64,000 bases of DNA from Arthrobacter sp. PvP023 (GTDB lineage Bacteria; Actinomycetota; Actinomycetes; Actinomycetales; Micrococcaceae): contig NZ_JAFIBI010000001.1 in the NCBI RefSeq assembly GCF_017832975.1, positions 3,472,001 to 3,536,000 of the forward strand. Reading direction: 5' to 3'. Position numbers and translations under genes: made by a program. Below the pieces are notes generated by a model. That model was given only the letters and a program-made list of their open reading frames with translations. It was not told the origin of the DNA and did no database searches. This document shows, in pieces, positions 60,549-64,000 of the stretch (the first letter of the stretch is position 1; each line of letters begins with the position of its first letter).

Positions 60549-62024
60549 CTAGCCGATGCCGATGGCTCCCGTCAGCATCCCGACACCGAGCATGACGAGC
60601 GAGATAACCGCGGTACGCCACAGCACCTTCTTGTGGTGGTCGCCGAGGTCCACCTTGGCGAGCGACACGAGCAGCAGGATGGCCGGAACCAGCGGGCTCT
60701 GCAGGTGGAACGGCTGGCCGGTGATGGAGGCCCGCGCCATGTCGGCGGCGCTGACGCCGTAGTGGGCAGCGGTCTCGCTCAGTACGGGGAGGACGCCGAA
60801 GTAGAAGGCATCGTTGCTCATGAAGAACGTCATGGGGATGCTGAGCACGCCGGTGATGACGGCCATGAACGGTCCCATGCTGGTGGGGATGATCTGGACG
60901 AGCCAGCCGGACATGGCCTCGACCATGCCGGTGCCCTTCAGGACGCCGGTGAGGACCGCCGCGGCCATGACCATGCTGACCACGGCCACGATGGACGGAG
61001 CGTGGGCGATCAGCTGGGCACCCTGGTCCTTGACCTTGGGGAAGTTGACCAGCAGGGCGATGGCGGAGCCAACCATGAAGACGAACGGGAGCGGAATGAC
61101 GTTGGCGACGAGCGTGACCATGACGGCAACCGTCAGGCCAAGGTTGAACCAGAACAGCTTGGGGCGCAGGGTCTTGCGGTTCGGGTCCAGGGCGGTGTCC
61201 GCCATGGCGGAGTCGTGATCGTCCACGAGGGATTCGGGGCGCTCGAGCACGGCAACGGAGGAGCCCGCCGGGGAGACGCCTGCAGGGGCGGTTCCGGCAG
61301 GACCGGAACCCGTGCGTCCGGTACCGGAACCGCCGGCCGGGCGGCCGCCGCCGGTACCGCCGTCGAACTCTTCTGCCGTATCCGGCACACCCCAGATTTC
61401 CGGTGCGGTGGCGCGGAGGCGGTTGCGTTCCTGCAGGCCCAGCAGCCAGGCGAAGGCGAAGACCACTACGAGGCCTGCGATCAGGGACGGAATCATGGGG
61501 ACGAAGACGTCGTTGACGTCGATCTTCAACGCCGTGGCGGCGCGGGCGGTGGGGCCGCCCCAGGGCAGGATGTTCATGGTTCCGTTGGCGAGGCCCGCGA
61601 CGCAGGTCAGGACCACTGGGCTCATCTTCAGGCGCAGGTAGACGGGCAGCATGGCGGCCGTGGTGAGGATGAAGGTGGTGGAGCCGTCACCGTCCAGGGA
61701 CACTGCGGCGGCCAGGATGGCGGTGCCCAGCACCACCTTGGCGGGGTCGTTGCCCAGCTTGCGGAGGATGAACCGCACCAGGGGGTCGAACAGCCCGACA
61801 TCGATCATCAGGCCGAAGTAGATGATGGCGAACATCAGCAGGGCTGCGGTGGACGTCATGGACTTCATGGAGTCCATGACCATGTCCCCGATGCCCAGCC
61901 CCGCTCCGGCGAAAAGCCCGAAAACGGTAGGGACGATGATCAGCGCCAGCACTGGCGTCAACTTCTTCGTCATGATCAGCACCATGAATACCGCGATCAT
62001 GGCGAATCCAAGTAATACCAGCAC
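60549..62024 (-). CDS. CitMHS-family citrate/metal-citrate transporter
   Basis: The 491-residue carrier has about 12 spans and the CitMHS signatures VSLDGDGSTTFILTTAAMLPVYLRL, GLANGTMNILPWGGPTARAATALKI and FFMSNDAFYFGVLPVLSETAAHYG. It imports metal-citrate with protons. A central low-complexity Gly/Pro/Ser loop of about 50 residues (about 222-275) is inserted between the two halves. A GTG start follows AAGGAG by 7 nt. It is divergent from a CitA/CitB-like system, its likely regulator. Confidence 0.92.
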   Translation of the reverse strand: MLVLLGFAMIAVFMVLIMTKKLTPVLALIIVPTVFGLFAGAGLGIGDMVMDSMKSMTSTAALLMFAIIYFGLMIDVGLFDPLVRFILRKLGNDPAKVVLGTAILAAAVSLDGDGSTTFILTTAAMLPVYLRLKMSPVVLTCVAGLANGTMNILPWGGPTARAATALKIDVNDVFVPMIPSLIAGLVVVFAFAWLLGLQERNRLRATAPEIWGVPDTAEEFDGGTGGGRPAGGSGTGRTGSGPAGTAPAGVSPAGSSVAVLERPESLVDDHDSAMADTALDPNRKTLRPKLFWFNLGLTVAVMVTLVANVIPLPFVFMVGSAIALLVNFPKVKDQGAQLIAHAPSIVAVVSMVMAAAVLTGVLKGTGMVEAMSGWLVQIIPTSMGPFMAVITGVLSIPMTFFMSNDAFYFGVLPVLSETAAHYGVSAADMARASITGQPFHLQSPLVPAILLLVSLAKVDLGDHHKKVLWRTAVISLVMLGVGMLTGAIGIG

Positions 62025-62203
62025 GGCCGGCTCCTTTGTCAGTCAGTGGCACCACTCCGGTGTGATGCGCACTACAGACGTTAGAGTGGCCCGCGTCACG
62101 GCAGTGCCTTTGGCTCAATTGATTGGCATACTGCTTATTGGGAGCATTTTGCTCATTTAGCTCAGCAGGCCACAACCGTCATCACCACCCCGTCAGGAGG
62201 GCA
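62025..62203. promoter_or_regulatory. divergent citM/citAB control region
   Basis: Relatively AT-rich for this genome between about 62110 and 62160. It contains GAGCA-TTT-TGCTC, a short perfect hairpin or operator, and TTGATTGGCATACTG-like promoter elements. CitB/DcuR regulators bind AT-rich sites, so this is the expected target; the exact box is not assigned. Confidence 0.4.
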
Positions 62204-63979
62204 ATGAAGCGTCCGTCACCGAGGCAGCCGCTGCGGTTCTCCACCCAGACCCTGCTGCTCCAGCTCGGAGTGGTTTTGCTCGTGGTGCTGCTCAGCGGCG
62301 CCGTGCATGCCTGGCTGACGTATGAGCGCCTGGGCCGGGAGGCCGAGAACCAGGCGCTCACCCTGGCCCGCACTGTTGCATCGGATCCTGCGGTCCGCCA
62401 GGAGGTCCAGGCCATCAGCCGCGAAGCGGGCACTCCCCCGGCGTCGGTGCTGCTGGCCGGCCCGCTGATGGCGGTGGCCGAAGGCGCCCGCACCCGCACC
62501 GGGGCGCTGTTCGTGGTGATCACCGATGAAACCGGCCTGCGGCTGGCCCATCCGGACGCCGACCGGCTGGGTGAGAAGGTCAGCACTGATCCCTCCGAAG
62601 CTCTCTCGGGCAAGGAGGTGACCACGCGGAACACCGGGACGCTGGGGCCCTCGGCGGGCGCCAAGGTGCCCGTCTTCGCGCCGGATTCGGACACAGTGGT
62701 GGGCGAGGTCAGCGTGGGATATTCCACCGAGAACATCGTGCAGAGCCTCGCCCGCGACATCACGCCTATTCTCCTGACCGCGGCCGGGTCGCTGCTCGCC
62801 GGAATCCTGGCCTCGTTCCTGCTGCGCCGCCGCCTGCAGCGGCTGACGCTCGGCCTGGAGCCGGAGGAGATCAGCACGCTGGTCCATGACCAGGTGGCGG
62901 TTCTCCAGGGCGTGGACGACGGCGTGATCGGCGTTTCGGCCGACGGCAGGATCAGCGTCTTCAATGCTGCCGCCCAGCGGCTCCTCGGCCGGCACGACCT
63001 CACGGGCACACCGTGGAAGCGGGCCCCGGTCCCTGAGCAGCTGAAGGCCCTGACCCTGCCGGACGCCGCCGAAGCCGACGCCGTCGAAGTCATCGCCGGC
63101 GGCCGCGTGCTGGTGGCCAGCGCCCGCAAAGCGCTGCACCGGCAGGAAGACCTGGGCTGGGTGGTCATGCTCCGCGACCGCACCGAGCTCCAGCACCTGA
63201 CCCGCCAGCTGGATGCCGTGGGGACGATGTCCACGGCGCTGCGGGCACAACGCCACGAATTCGCCAACCAGCTGCACACCATTGCCGGCTTTATGAGCAT
63301 CGGGCAGCACCAGCAGGCGCGCGAGTACCTGGCGCGGCTGGCCGCCACCGGACCGCTGAAGTTTCCGGTGGACCAGGCCGAGCTCCTCCAGGATCCCTAC
63401 CTGCAGGCGTTCGTGGGCGCCAAGGGTGTGGAAGCGGACGAACGCGGCGTGACGCTGCGCATCGGCCCCGAAACGCTGGTGCGCGGCCAGGTCACCGAGC
63501 CGCAGGACGTCACCACGGTGCTCGGGAACCTGATCGACAACGCCGTGAACGCCGCCGTCGCCGGTTCCGCCGCGGACCGCTGGGTGGAGGTGGAGCTGCT
63601 GGACGAACCGGGAGCCGACGGCGGCACGCTGCATATCGTCGTCGGGGATTCCGGTGACGGCCTGGCCGTCGAATCCGCGGCGGGCGGGGCGGACGGAGCC
63701 GGCGCGGAGGCCGTGTTCGCCGAAGGGTTTACGACGTCGGCACGGCCGGCGCGTGCCGGCGGCGGGCAGGGGCTGGGGCTGGCCCTTGCCCGGCAGCTTG
63801 CGCGGCGCCGCGGCGGAGACGTCAGGGTCCTGGAGCCCGGCTCCCCCGGCGGACCGGGTGCTGTCTTTATGGCGACGCTGCCGCGGACCACCGCCGACTC
63901 GCCCGGACGGGAGAAGCCCCTCACGGAGGACAGGTTTATCGGCAAGGACAACGATGTCGGGAAGGACACCGATGGCTGA
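62204..63979 (+). CDS. CitA/DcuS-family sensor histidine kinase
   Basis: The 591-residue sensor has a span (about 15-37), an extracellular PASTA-like CitAP/PAS domain (about 40-175; LARTVASDPAVRQEV, VVITDETGLRLAHPDADRLGEKV), a second span (about 182-204), a cytosolic PAS (about 225-330) and a kinase core with the SPOB_a box (ALRAQRHEFANQLHTIAGFMSIG; phospho-His in RHEF) and HATPase (VLGNLIDNAVNAAV). It probably senses citrate or a dicarboxylate and drives citM. GGAGG lies 6 nt before the ATG at 62204. Confidence 0.92.
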   Translation: MKRPSPRQPLRFSTQTLLLQLGVVLLVVLLSGAVHAWLTYERLGREAENQALTLARTVASDPAVRQEVQAISREAGTPPASVLLAGPLMAVAEGARTRTGALFVVITDETGLRLAHPDADRLGEKVSTDPSEALSGKEVTTRNTGTLGPSAGAKVPVFAPDSDTVVGEVSVGYSTENIVQSLARDITPILLTAAGSLLAGILASFLLRRRLQRLTLGLEPEEISTLVHDQVAVLQGVDDGVIGVSADGRISVFNAAAQRLLGRHDLTGTPWKRAPVPEQLKALTLPDAAEADAVEVIAGGRVLVASARKALHRQEDLGWVVMLRDRTELQHLTRQLDAVGTMSTALRAQRHEFANQLHTIAGFMSIGQHQQAREYLARLAATGPLKFPVDQAELLQDPYLQAFVGAKGVEADERGVTLRIGPETLVRGQVTEPQDVTTVLGNLIDNAVNAAVAGSAADRWVEVELLDEPGADGGTLHIVVGDSGDGLAVESAAGGADGAGAEAVFAEGFTTSARPARAGGGQGLGLALARQLARRRGGDVRVLEPGSPGGPGAVFMATLPRTTADSPGREKPLTEDRFIGKDNDVGKDTDG

Positions 63980-64000
63980 GGATTTAAGGGTCCTGATTGT
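63972..64000 (+). CDS. CitB/DcuR-type response regulator (partial)
   Basis: Only the first nine codons are present (MAEDLRVLI...). They overlap the end of the kinase gene by 8 nt, as usual for CitAB pairs, and the start matches a receiver-domain N-terminus. Confidence 0.7.

Overview
The window is about 64 kb of high-GC actinobacterial chromosome. The gene families, mycobacterial-type E1 alpha, SAM-IV riboswitches, leaderless starts and very long GC hairpin terminators point to Micrococcaceae, most likely Arthrobacter or a close relative (Pseudarthrobacter, Paenarthrobacter). This is inferred from sequence features only; no search was run. The gene content is mostly core metabolism and information processing. 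I see no insertion sequence, integrase, prophage or CRISPR array.

Layout. 1-3.1 kb: a branched-chain 2-oxoacid dehydrogenase E1 pair faces a divergent Lrp-type regulator across a region holding a perfect CRP-type palindrome; then a proline-rich membrane protein. 3.1-9.2 kb: two DUF485 plus sodium:solute symporter pairs flank a LytS/LytR-type two-component system, probably a short-chain carboxylate sensing and uptake unit. 9.2-14.2 kb: a DivIVA-domain protein, then cdsA, frr, pyrH, tsf and rpsB, all leftward. 14.6-20.6 kb: an M23 peptidase, an acyl-CoA dehydrogenase, a CAU-anticodon tRNA, a GT4 glycosyltransferase, a NIPA-like transporter, a CDP-alcohol phosphatidyltransferase and a holin-like envelope protein. 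20.7-23 kb: a Bcr/CflA exporter, two small leaderless genes and two tRNA-Asn genes, each with its own terminator. 23.1-29.1 kb: dnaG, a dGTPase, dusB and a YibE/F protein, all leftward. 29.3-31.7 kb: a tightly packed rightward set of alpha/beta hydrolase, DUF1295 protein and PlsC acyltransferase. 31.8-37.2 kb: GNAT, glyS, YdcZ-like transporter, S4-domain protein, esterase and SGNH hydrolase. 37.2-38 kb: a decayed AlkZ-like gene and a SHOCT protein.

38-44.2 kb: valine-type catabolism (mmsA, mmsB), a LysR regulator, a zinc alcohol dehydrogenase and an MHS transporter, linked by a repeated TGCAT-N2-ATGCA palindrome. 44.3-47.2 kb: metX and metY, each behind its own SAM-IV riboswitch. 47.3-51.1 kb: VOC protein, CPBP protease, histidine phosphatase and PaaK-like ligase. 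51.2-56.9 kb: a leftward amino-acid degradation run (tdh, kbl, DAO-type oxidase, hutI, PaaK-like ligase) facing a leaderless LysR gene. 57-60.4 kb: gatC-gatA-gatB, bordered by a large palindrome. 60.5-64 kb: a CitMHS carrier divergent from a CitA/CitB-type two-component system that runs off the window.

The most interesting non-coding signals are: a GTTAC[T/C]-N4-[A/G]GTAAC palindrome in two lipid-related promoter regions 20 kb apart; the TGCAT-N2-ATGCA pair; the perfect CRP-type site; the paired SAM-IV switches; stem-loops around rpsB and between rpsB and tsf; the 66-bp palindrome before gatB; and at least eight genes whose -10-like hexamer lies 6-8 nt before the start codon, the spacing expected of leaderless transcripts.
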